DNA of 64,000 bases from the NCBI RefSeq assembly GCF_000524195.1, contig NW_020170409.1:417710-481709 (forward strand), given 5' to 3'. A program made the position numbers and the translations under genes. This document shows positions 37,701 to 49,500 of the stretch, piece after piece (positions within the stretch are counted from its first letter, which is position 1; every line of letters begins with the position of its first letter). The DNA comes from Echinococcus granulosus. Its lineage: Eukaryota > Platyhelminthes > Cestoda > Cyclophyllidea > Taeniidae. Under the pieces are notes generated by a model. That model did no database searches. It was not told the DNA's origin and worked only from the letters and a program-made list of their open reading frames with translations.

Positions 37701-39564
37701 CAAAGACAGGCGGTCAGGTTGTCCTAGGCAAGTTCAGCCATGCTGACAAATCTCTATGCCGCAGTTGTTCTACAAGTGTTAGTAAAACTATGGCATCAGG
37801 GGAACATGTAGGAAATATTTACATTTTTCTACTCCTTGAAATGTGTTTTTTCATTTGCAAACTCAAAAGTCCAGATTTGGCTCCGTTGCACATTGTATCA
37901 CCATAGCAACCCAAATCGCAACCGACGTTAGCAAGTCCGAACTCAAAAAGACGGCTCTCCATATGATCTTTTAAGAGGAATGACGAAAGGAAGAAGTGGA
38001 ATGGGTCTTTTTTTGTCGATGGACATAACCATCAGGTCCATTTCCATGCCACCATGTCACGGGGTAGGTCTTTGACATAACCGCCAGCATCTAAGCCTGC
38101 TTACAGAACCATACAGGTAGTATTTATTTGTCTGCTGGGCATAAAGCCCCCTCCCCCCCCCCCTCACCCTCGTAGAGCGCTCGTCACACCGCAGGACACA
38201 ATAGGCATGATCTATGGGTGGAGATCACAGCCGCCGATTAATTTTTATAATTTCAGCTAATGGTAATGGTGATGGGCCATCCCGTTGGCAGTGCCAGAAT
38301 GGGAGTTTGGCTAACTCAAATGCAATCTCACCGAGGTTATAAATTGTCTGGAATCATGATTTAATGAACACCCTCTTTTGGTTTTTGAAATCGGAATGGA
38401 TAATACCCCCTTATGATCACTGATACATAAGAGTTCGGTGGTACCCCGGCTTCCAAATTATAGCAAATCATTTTCATGCATCCAAGTGGGTAGCGCAGCC
38501 CTACTTGGCAATTACATTTTAAAAGTCCTTCTACCACTAAGTTAGTGAGAAATTTAAAAGAAGTCGCTTGTTAACACGAAAACGTTCCGTAAAATAAATA
38601 GTAGAGTTGACCACAGAAAACGCCGCTTTGTGGAGGTCATTTCGCTCAGAAATGCGACCCAAAGTGAGAGGAATTCCATACATAAGTTCTTCCTGAAAAT
38701 GCCGCATCTTGTCATACATAAGTGACGCCTAAATTTTCTTATCTGGTCTGGCCTATCACACGTAATATGTGAGACTTTTCCATCACATCGTGGTAATAGG
38801 TTGCTTCTGAATTTATGTTGCAATTAGATGGATGGAGACTAAACAATAAAAGAGGCGTAAGGGATGTCACAAGTCTGGCAATAATTTCATCCTTTGCCCT
38901 TCAAGGAGCACTTAAATTGGTCAACAAAATCTTCTTCCTTTGCATTATGTAAGAACGAGGAGACAGCCGGGCTGTGGTGAATGAGGTGTCTTTGGGACCC
39001 CTGCAGGTACGTACCTGAGAAGTTCGTAGAAGGGAACGAAATTTATAGCTTTGTTATTAAAATTAATTGTGTATTTATAAATGTAAATAGCAACCTTTAG
39101 TAACTCAGCAAAGATCTTAAAAATAGGGTCGAATAAACTTTTGGAAATGAAAATAGGTTATGTAAAGACCCATTTTGTAACTGAGTCGGGTCATTGTTAC
39201 CGGTTGAAGGAACCTTAAATCGTTTTGCGTAGTTAAGTCTTTTGGAGCTTTTGGTCTAATTGACCATGTCCAAATGAGTAAACTTTTTGTATTACTAAAG
39301 CAAGTGATAGCAGAATTGGCAGAGATTTTAATGACCATCTCCATGTTCCGCATGGCAATGATGTCGATCATTATTTTTCCATGGACAAATTCAACTACTG
39401 CTCCACTGCTAAAAGGGCGGAAATTTTCTTCAGCCGACAATATTCTATGCATTTAAATTGTTAATTTAAGATCAAAATTTTTGTTTGTGACACGACTTGT
39501 GTCATCAGTCATCGTAAACTAATCAAGAATACATTTTATGTACGTTTGAGGTGAACAGGTCCAG

Positions 39565-39584
39565 GTGTCACATATATGTGACAC
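39565..39584. repeat. Perfect 20-bp palindrome
   Basis: GTGTCACATATATGTGACAC is identical to its own reverse complement over 20 bp. The arms carry GTGTCA, preceded on the left by AGG, so an AGGTGTCA T-box-like half-site faces a TGTGACAC arm. Any protein binding is inference. Confidence 0.95.
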
Positions 39585-42500
39585 TAGCAATTAAAGCGTT
39601 AAAAACTTCTCATTCATGTAACTTTGGATCAACATTCCATCTCACTTGACTTAAATAGAAATAGTTGACTTTTTGGCTACTCAATGGCCTGTCAGTATCC
39701 TCAAAAGCCATGTCTACTTACATTAAAAAATAGGAAAAAGTTGCGTTGACGTTCATTTAAATTACAAGCAACACAGTTTATTGCTATTTGCTAAAGGAGA
39801 GTGGACTTTCCTTTTAAAAACAAAAAGACATTTTTTTAAAATAAACTAACAGGCTATAAATTGTTTGCATTTACGGGGTAAAAATTGTCTCTTTGACGGT
39901 ATAAATTAAATCCAATGCTTCTTTAAGGAGCACGACTAAGTTGCGAGGAGGAAAACCTTAATGACCGGTCCACATTAAAACCAACGTGATCTACTAAAAT
40001 TCCAAGTTGCTTTTCAACATTTGCTTGCTCTTGTAGTGGAAGCATTTTATAATGCAGTTCACAGATGGACCTGTGGGCCCTGGTCCGCCCACTGATTCCC
40101 AAGGGGTTTAGCTTAACCGGCAAATTTTAAAGGCATAAAGTGCTAATTTCCAACCGCCTCCTTATCACAGTAGTCCATCGGCTTTCCGGAAAAGTGAGAT
40201 TAATTGAGTTGGTCTATCCGGTAATTTTGTGCTTAAAGTAGCTCACTCCCACTTTCCAGAGATACGCATTTGCCTAATCCAAAATTTAGAAATTCGCATA
40301 TCTCGTGGAGGTTTTGCCTTCCACCAGTGTATCCACTCTGAAAGAACAGATTGCAATTTACTGCTGTTACCTACAAAAAACACTCATTATTTCTGTATTT
40401 TTAGTTTTTGTTAGAAAAGTAATGTATCAGCTCATTTGTCTCCCTACGACTGGCTTCTAGCGAGCCGACTTCTAGTTGTTGAACTCGGACCCTTTTGCTC
40501 TAGTCTGGCGAAACTGCCTAGTTGACACGGTAGTCACCAGCGTCACATGAGCCAGACACCCATCTTTCTGATCTGAGCCTGCATTTCAAATCCATGTGGC
40601 ATGATAACCGTGCCTACACCGCATCATGCACCGTCATCGCATTGGTTGAGCGTCACACAATGAGGTTGGCACAAGTCGTATTTAGTCACGTTGATGGCAC
40701 TTTTTGTCCACTTGAGGAGTAGTTAAATTGGCTAATCAACTACTTATGCAAAAGGTGCCTTATTAGAGTCGTCATATGGACATCTATGGTAGTCAATTCT
40801 CCGGGGCCGTGTCAAGGTCATTTGTGATTAGATTTCACTTTCTTGAGTCTATAAAGCGACAAACTGCTGAAAATCTTCATTGTGTCTGTCCTTTCTACTT
40901 TTCTAGTCAATTTTATCAACTCCAACATTAATCACTATTGCCTCGGTTTTGATCACTGCCAAAAAAACTAGATGATGAATAATGGGAGCATCCATGCACT
41001 CCCATTAAAGCGCATCAATCATACCTATCTTAAGCACATGTCTGGAAGACACCTAGTGAATGGTCTCGGTGACCTTCCAAGTTACAATGCGCAATAAATA
41101 ACCACTTTTACATCGATGACGTACTCCCAGTCCGCTATTTTATAAATTACCTTCTATATTAGATGAAATCGTTATGTAGTGATAAAATCCGTATTTTTGT
41201 GGACTTCATAAAACATTTTGGGGACCAAGTACAAAGGTAAACGATGGCAAAGTCATTGTGACATGCAGTTGTGACAGCGCCTGTCATGCAAGGCGTGGAT
41301 CCTGTGTGAGTGTGTATAGACCTTCTGCCCACGCAATCTCCGTGAGCCAGCCTCTACGGGGGATGACGAAAGATGAGTCAAGGTGATGACGGTAAAACCA
41401 GAATACGGCTATGTGACAATCGACCATCCTTTAAATAACATGCGGATTCTACTTCAGCATAACAACTAACTTAACCACTCATAAGGTCGGGAAATAACAG
41501 TCGTTACAAATGAATTGTCAGACCCCCCACGATAACATTTTCGATTTCAAATACATCTGTAACGTTTCACTTTAACCGCTCTTGGTTTTAAGGGATCAAA
41601 AATTTCTGTCTCTGCTGTTCTGAGAGTGAAATCAAGACGCCTGGGGTAGATATTTTTATCCATCTGTCAATGGCTAAGTTCGATGTGGTTGCATTCCCAC
41701 TTCAATGGATCCCTTAGAAACCGGTGGGGAAGATTTTAGGTGATAAGTAGTCTTTTTAAAACTAATCTTCCAAACAATTTGTCTCACATTAAGTTTTCAG
41801 ACACGCCTTTGTGAAAGGAATCCATCTCTCTTGTTTCGAAATAGGGACGTAGAAAAGTCAAGTGCCAAACGGTGCCGTGCATATTCAAAGGAGCTTCTCA
41901 AAAGCCTCCTTTTCATTCCTCCCTCTCTACTGGCCTCGTGAGAAAGCTGTCTTTTGCAGGCAAGGACCACACGCATTCCTACGTACCGGTCCGGTGTAAA
42001 GCAGATCACTCGTAAATTGTGCTGCCTCCTGAAGAGGTTAAATTTCACTTGGCTCGACGGCTTCCGTAAATTGTGACCACCCATGACCACCATCCACTCA
42101 CCCAACTGACTTTATTCTATCACAAAAGAGGAACTGTTTTGGCTTAATTAAGCAATCCAGCTTTGAGGCGAAGAACTGTAGCCTTTTGTGGTCTATCCAC
42201 CACGGTAAATGGTTCAGTGTTGAACGAGATTTGACCTAAGGCATGCTGCTGTTTCCGACTTGAGGATCCCTTTAATAGGGCCTCCTTGGAATTCGCGTTA
42301 GTAAGTGCGCTAATGCTATGGGGTCGAAGTTAGTTCTAACGACTACGAAAACCTACCCAGTCAAGTGGTCAATCAAAGCAAGCATTATCTGTCGTAGTAC
42401 TATGATCGCCAACCGGCTAAAAACGTATTTTAATTCAATTCTTTTGGCCTGCGAAGATGCTGGCTCCCTCAAAGCTTGCTCACCCACTCTCCTTGGTAAG

Positions 42501-45500
42501 TTGCATGGCGGTTCCTTTGGGGCTGGTCAAACTTCCAGGAAAGATAGAAAGATAGATATTATGGCTTCTCAAAATTACATGCAAGCTGTTGGAAGAAGTC
42601 AGTACTGCCAAAGTATTAATCGAGATATTATCTGTGCAATTTAAGTACCTCTAAAAGAGACACTAGATAGTCTTCCAAAAGGTTCCGCTCTTGTTTAGCC
42701 GCCTTGAAAATTACATGAAGTACATACAAAGTATGTATGAGCCTGGGTTAGCCAATTTTAACTTGTCTACTCAGTGCGAGATCAAAGTCCCCTCTCTCAA
42801 GGTTGTCCTCTCCTCATGGAACTAATAGCTGGTAGCTAGCTGTGCTGCCTCAATTAGTGGAGGCCACCCGAACTACAGTCACAGCCAGGAGGAATGGAGA
42901 AGGAAGTCCGCAAGTGATTTGCGCAGTTGATGGAGTGCTGAGTCTTGGCAGCCTTAAATTCACTTAAGATTGTGCTTTATTTGCCAAACCTTGGGATGAG
43001 TAACCATTCTAGACGCCACAAAGGGCAGGACAGCTCTCCATTAAAAGGCTGGAGCTGCTTATTTAGGTCCTTTTGTTTTATGGGAGTGGAGTGAGGATTG
43101 TGTTTTGATAGTAGGAGTAGCAGACTTCAGAGAGTAAGTTTATGCTGCATCCCCAAGTGTCACGATAACCCTTAAATAAGTAACTACTCTGCATCGTTAA
43201 AAGAGGGAGTTCCGGTTTTAAAGTTAAATTTTAGTTGTCAATAAAACCACCTGCCTTTGCCTTTGATGGATATGACCGTGTTATGATTACGACTTATGGA
43301 TGTTGTGTGTGTGTGCACGTATGTGTCTCCACCCCTCTTTTATCCCCGCTAATTAGAACGCTCCCTTTGACAAAATAGGCGGCCTGACTAGTAGATCCCA
43401 CCTCTCTCCCCTTCCTCCTCATATTGACAATACCTCTGACAGTCAGTCTATCATCCCTTCTTCCTCCGCTTTGGAGAGTTGCCTTTCCACCCTCCTCTTC
43501 ATTTTCCCACTTTTTCCTCCCATGTCACTCCCGTCATTTGTCACAGCTTTGGACTTTTGAAGGCAAAACAATGGCAGCTAGAGTACCGCCCAAAAGCACA
43601 GAGGCCTACATTGAAGGACATAGTAACCGAGGCTTTCGGTGCCTAAATGTGCTGGAAATAAAGAGAATAATGCACCAAAATTTTCTGAGCAAGGGAAATG
43701 ATTGAAGATCTATTTGAAGCAGAAAAGGTGATTGGGCCACAATCAGGATCTATCAGAGTTGGTTGGTTTTCACTTTCAGGTGTGACGTGATGATTTTTTC
43801 ATTCGAAAGTCAAAAATAATGCTTCATGATTGCAATTTCGATGGTTTAATGAAACTGCATTAATGCGACTGCATTCAGCAGTTATTAAGAATTTCTTACA
43901 GTAACAAGACAATTTATTGTAGCCCCTCGAAAATCCTCTGAAGACGAAGGAAGTCTCAATACTTGCACAGAAAAGTATCGCCGACGTACAGAAGAGGCAA
44001 GGGCTGTTGGAATGGCCCGGAGGCCATGCTACCCAGCGGAGATACGAAGGCGGCGGCTTGAGCGCCCACGAAAACAAAACGAAGAGTCGAACAAGCAACC
44101 TAAGTTTTGTCTTATTTTGATTACAATTCCGTTGCTAAAATGGCATTGGCATTATTGAAAGTGATAACCACTTTCTGCTATAAGCTAGGTGAAAATCACA
44201 GAAGGAACAAAAAGAACAGCTGTTTGCGCTTTACAGTGATAATCGTAAATGTCCAATAAGAAAAAAAACAATTAATAAGTAATATTGTGAAAAACATCAG
44301 CTCAAATGAGTCATAGGATGTTTTAAATTGCTAATTTTATGTTTTGCGAGAACTGTGTTGTTATTTTACTGAAAATTATGACTGTGGTCGATAATTTGGG
44401 TCAAAATTTGCCCCAGGGGAAACATCATATCATTTTCTAGCGAATTAGCAAATCGGTCTTAAAACATATTTTGACACTTAAAGGTGTCACAGGAAACGAT
44501 GGCACGAGTGTAAGGAGCTAACCTGTATCCACAAAGACATTTAACTTTTAAACCTATCTGTATATAGGTGCATATTGGGAGGGAAAGGTGCAACTTATTC
44601 CACTTGAAGAGTGGACCACAACCACCTCATAAACAAGTCAACTAAGTAGGTGGTTGCGAATGCAAACCCAGACACTGTCAAAATCCAAAAGTTATTTCCT
44701 CAAGAAGCTGCAACTTTCGGCTCTAGCCCAGTTACCAGTGCGCCACCAGTGCCTTAGCGCGGCGTCTTAAAAGCAGGCCGTGAACTGAAGGCAATCGATA
44801 AGGGGGCATTGATTATCCAAGAGGCAAATGCAGTGATGTCACCGCAGAGTGCAGTTTGTGAATCCGATAATCCATCAATCGATTTTTAATCAACTCCTGC
44901 GATAGGCTGGCACTTTTCGCCTATTACAATAAATCCTACTACAGGAATTTCTAAAGAACTTGTGAAAACTTTCGCCGATTTATGGTGATTTTATGCAAAT
45001 CACCTGACTCTGTAGCACGATTTACGAGGCCATTGCGGCAGCCCAACCAACCACTTTGGAATGAGATAATCCACTATGCCCTCAAAAGCACAATTCAAAT
45101 GCTCACTGGTAAATTTAGATCCAGCTGCACTTTACTAAGGAAAAGTACTAGTAATTCTTGGAATGATGGGATAATTGGCGTAACGCTGACGTACATCTTT
45201 GGAAGACAATCAAATAAGCAAGTTAATTAGGACTAATTTCTAAAATGGACTTTTATCAAGAAGCCTTTCCTTAATAAAAGACTTGATGAACTATTTACTG
45301 TTCTGGAAACTGATCGAAGTCACAGGAAATATAAAGATGATAACAAATTAGTATATCCTCTTTGATACAAGTCTACTTTCACCCCGCAACGAAAACGGAA
45401 TGTGGCTATAACATAGCGTTCTATCGATGGACCGCAGCGGAACGCCCACTTGACCTACACGGAAGAATGTACTAAAGTACCATCAATGTGTCATACCTCA

Positions 45501-46180
45501 TTTGTAGCCAAATGATGGCGCTATCCACTTGACAATGACAAAGAAGATGTGCACTTTAAGCGGGGCCCTTTGTAGCTCGACGAGTGCGCCTCTTTGTGTA
45601 AGGTGTATTTCAAACGCCAATTGACGTGTCCCACCCAAATCAACCTTCTTTCGATGTGCCGGTGGAGTCAGTGACTGTGTGTGTGCGGCATGGAAAGCAT
45701 TTCTGACAAGAATTCGCCTGAGATGAAACTCCTTATTCATATCAAATACCCCATTTATTTTGGACAGTGAATATTTACTTATACCTCCGCACTAAATTGA
45801 AGTAGCTGTCATCGCAATGTTTTGTGCCAACAAAATCTCGACAAATTTTTAATGTGTGGTTTTATTTCCGTACGCAGGATTGCCAAAACAAGGGGTGTAT
45901 TTTAAAATTACTGCAGTTTGAATGCATGTATGTGTTTTAGAGATAGGAAAAGGTTTGTAAAAAGTAGGCTAATATTGCTGCGGAACAGTAGTTCTCATCT
46001 CCAACATCAGCAATGCAATCAAGTCACTTGTTAGGGCATTAGTAGTTTTGATGATTTGGTGAGTAAGTAACACCAAAATTAGCAAACCCTACCATTTTCC
46101 CCGTTCCTCTCATTTTCACAGATCACTCTGCGACAACAATAAATCATTGTAGTTTGGTAAAACGTCGACCTAGCATTTGT

Positions 46181-46243
46181 ATGTGTGTGTATGTGTGTGT
46201 AGTGTTTTCTTATTCTCTCTCTCCTTCTTCTTCTTCTTCTTCT
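46181..46243 (+). repeat. (TG)n followed by (CTT)n microsatellites
   Basis: ATGTGTGTGT occurs twice in tandem (46181-46200), followed about 23 bp later by six CTT units (46224-46243). Confidence 0.9.
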
Positions 46244-49194
46244 GATGCTGCATGCAGTAAGGCACGCTAGCTTCGATGTCGTTTGTCAGCGCTTAGGTGG
46301 CAATGACAACCCCAAAGACAAATACACATCCTTTGCACAAGCAAATAAACAAATAAAATTCTTCTACAGAAGACAGCACATATGTTGACAGGCTGCCAGT
46401 GTAGAGAGGCAGCCCACTGACAGTTGTGCGTGGTAGGTTTGTAGAATGGAGACAGATGGAGTAACACTAAAGTCCTCTAAAAAAACTCCTCACTGGTAGC
46501 CTTTGCTTAACCCACTGATGTTCACCCACTCAAGCAGAAACTTAATTCTTAATAGCGATTCAATGAAGTGCTTAGCACAATTTTCTACGCCACCTTGAGA
46601 GATATTTTTGTAGACTTATTTTATGTCAATCTGCTATCGCTGCAGTAGGGAACAGTGCTGTTGGAAAAGGAGCGGTGAACAGAAAGAAGCACTACTTACT
46701 AATTACTTTTAAGCAGTTTTCTGTCGACAAGCAAGGTGAGCTTTTATCTCACTCCTAAGAGTACATTGTACAGAGTAATTTTTATGGCTCTCCTGGAATC
46801 TGCTTTAGTTGTGACGAGAGGGTTACCACTAGTGACTCATTGAAACCACAGGTGGATACACATGTCAAGTGATGCCGTCCTCGGATGATGTAACTTTAAT
46901 TGACATGGGGCAGTGATCCATACTCTACTGTCTCCTTTATCCTATGAATTACACGCATTTTTCTGCTTCGGGACATTTTCACAGTATGCAGATGAGGGTG
47001 TTTTTCAATGCAATTTGAGGAGATTTCGCTGCGTGATCGACTCTGCTACTGAAATGGATGAGGTTTGTGGAGGAAGGTAAGGTTGATTTTGATTGGCTAG
47101 TTCAAAACCGACTTTTTCGTGTCGTGGCATAAAAAGGAAGTTTTTTCCATGTCTCAGGTTTGAAGTCCGTTCAACACTAGCATAAGATGCGGGCTTTTTG
47201 CGGGTGACATCCTCTTTGGCCTGGCTTCTCCCATGCACCAGAGGATAAAGGAACAAAGCCTGTTAACAGACAAACACCCAATTTCACAAGCAGGTCTTTG
47301 ACCAACATACACATGTTTCTTCCACAAGTTACCGTTGGTAAATTACCTAAACTGACGTTAAAAATTCAAAGTGTACATCTCAACCACATAAGTAAGAACT
47401 AAAAGTAATGCATAGACGTAAAACTAGTCGTAAAGTGAATTTTCTCGTCTGAATAGACATTCACGTCTGGCGTCGGTAGGTCAATCGGAATTTGGAGAAA
47501 CTTTGCACTTTTAGCGTTATTGAAATCCAAATCACTTGACAGATTCGCTACAAGCTTTGCGTACTGGAAACCAGCATCAAAGTCGTCAGTTAAAGATAAC
47601 TGCAGTTGCACCAAACTCCAATGCATACAGATTAGTGGAGTTTAAAGCAACACCGTGCATTTGCAGAATATTCTTGACTTGACATCCTACTAGGATGTTA
47701 GATCACGTGAGTTTTGCCGGTCGGTTTACTTCGGTGGCTCTAATGTCAAAGGTATTACCTTAAATAGAGGCTTTACAGATTCGATTACTTAAATTGAAGA
47801 CCTTTTCCCTAAAGGCGATTTATAAGTCACTCCTTGAGTTGCCAGTAGCATTTCTGATCCATTCCCTATTGCGCATCAGCAATGTTCTCAGCCACTGCTG
47901 CCACTGTTAGTGCTTCTTCCCTTGGCTGTGTTGTGTAATGGCGTGAGGAGGAGCAAAGAAACAGACAGTTTTGGCAGAGCACTTGACACTTGGCATGCCT
48001 CGGTCTGCATCACAATGTGGGTTAGACACAATGGACTTTCACCTCCAGATGATAGGCAGGAGGTGAAAGTTCACCTCGCCCTTCTTGCAAAGTCGCTTCA
48101 GTGTTTTGTCTGCTGCCAACCAAATAAGGCAATACCAAAGTTAACGGAAAAGAAAACCGCCCCCTCTTTTCATAACTTGTGATTAATCTTGAAAAGTTGA
48201 AATTACTCCGGGGACTGTCAAATATAGCTGTGTGCGCTTTTGCTGGAGAAAATTAATATTCTTTTTAGTTAGGTCAAGATAATTGCGCAGATATGCTTGG
48301 ACCCAATTGTTCCTCGATACACCACACATTTAATAACTCCAAGGAATTTATTGGGTATGGAATCGAGGGAAATTTCAAGTACCAAAACGAAGCGGTACGA
48401 TTATCGCAATTGGACTATACTTCATCAGATTCCAGGCATGCTTTTACTGCTTTCTTAAAAGTTATGGCAATAAAAGACTAAAAAATTATGATTATCCTCA
48501 TACCAAGATCATCCCATAAACGTTTTGGCTGTTTTAGACTCAATCAATCTGATTGCAACGTGATTTCGTGCAACCAGTAGTCACAAGCCGGTAAAGAGCA
48601 TGTGATGTTTGTGAAGCCACCATTGAAAAACGGATACACATATTTCGTTTTTAGCCTTCATGAACGTTTTCTTCAGAGCCACCTCCACAATGGTTTTACT
48701 CCTTCCTGATTCTCTCGTGGCTGTCATAGAATGAAGATGATTGGTCGGAACAGAAGTCATCATGCTCGAATTCCATTCCTCTTGAAGGTATCTATTCTCA
48801 ATGACTGTGAGCCTTTTCTACGCCGAGTACAACACATTGCAGCACTGTGGAACCAACTCATTTGCTAAAGATCGTTCATCGTTCTCGTCTTTATCAATTT
48901 TTGGTGATTGGCATAAGCCTTGTCCCCACAGTTGACAAAGTGACAATGAGTACCGAGGTCATGAATTCGTCTCAGATAACATCTTTGAGATAAATAAATA
49001 AATATTGTTTACAAACCATTTAACCTATGACTACTTGATTGACCATTTAAGGATATTCTTTAGAAGTGGGTGTGCTACACGCAATTGGAGAGGTTGGAAA
49101 ACCCATTAAAGCTTGTCACTTGCTCAAATTGACGTTTACAGGTGGCATGAGTTGGGCCTACGTTGTGAAATCTACACTTACAGTCAATGTGTCT

Positions 49195-49500
49195 ATATCA
49201 CTAAAGCTCCCGAGTCCACTTCAAAGATGTTAAAAGGTGCATTGGTTTGGATAAAACTACAGTACAGACGTAGGTATAAGTGAGACACCCTTTCACCAAA
49301 ATGGGGACCGAAGCCTACAGAAATTGAAAGGCTTACGTTGTTAAATGTCCATTTGAAGAAAAAATATTCCAATCACATAGACTGATCGTTTTTAATCTCT
49401 GTCTTCGACGTTCTCTGTAGCCACCCTTCTGTGTCAGCCAATAGGTGTGGATCACAACCCTCACAAACCGGGAACAAAGGTCATGTGTTGGATTATCCCA
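49195..49500 (+). repeat. Dispersed repeat family 2, copy B (edges approximate)
   Basis: Matches 31300-31700 in the same orientation, best over 49290-49420. The shared words are listed under copy A. The pair lies about 18 kb apart and is clearly diverged. Confidence 0.5.

Larger units (their letters stand above)
31701..49194. other. Gene-free region, central part of the desert
   Basis: About 17.5 kb with no gene I can support. Marked items are a C-run at 38153-38163, a perfect 20-bp palindrome at 39565-39584, a 12-bp palindrome GCTTAATTAAGC at 42142-42153, a TG run near 43304-43315, a homeodomain/CUT-type motif cluster at 44793-44894, TG runs at 46181-46200 and a CTT run at 46224-46243. Open frames of 80-117 codons occur (for example 34804-35157 +, 32136-32465 -, 42318-42644 +) but carry no recognisable motif. 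Confidence 0.55.

Noticed and set aside
46258..46280. TAAGGCACGC, the first ten bases of miR-124
   Set aside because: The rest does not match miR-124 and the flanks do not fold into a hairpin.
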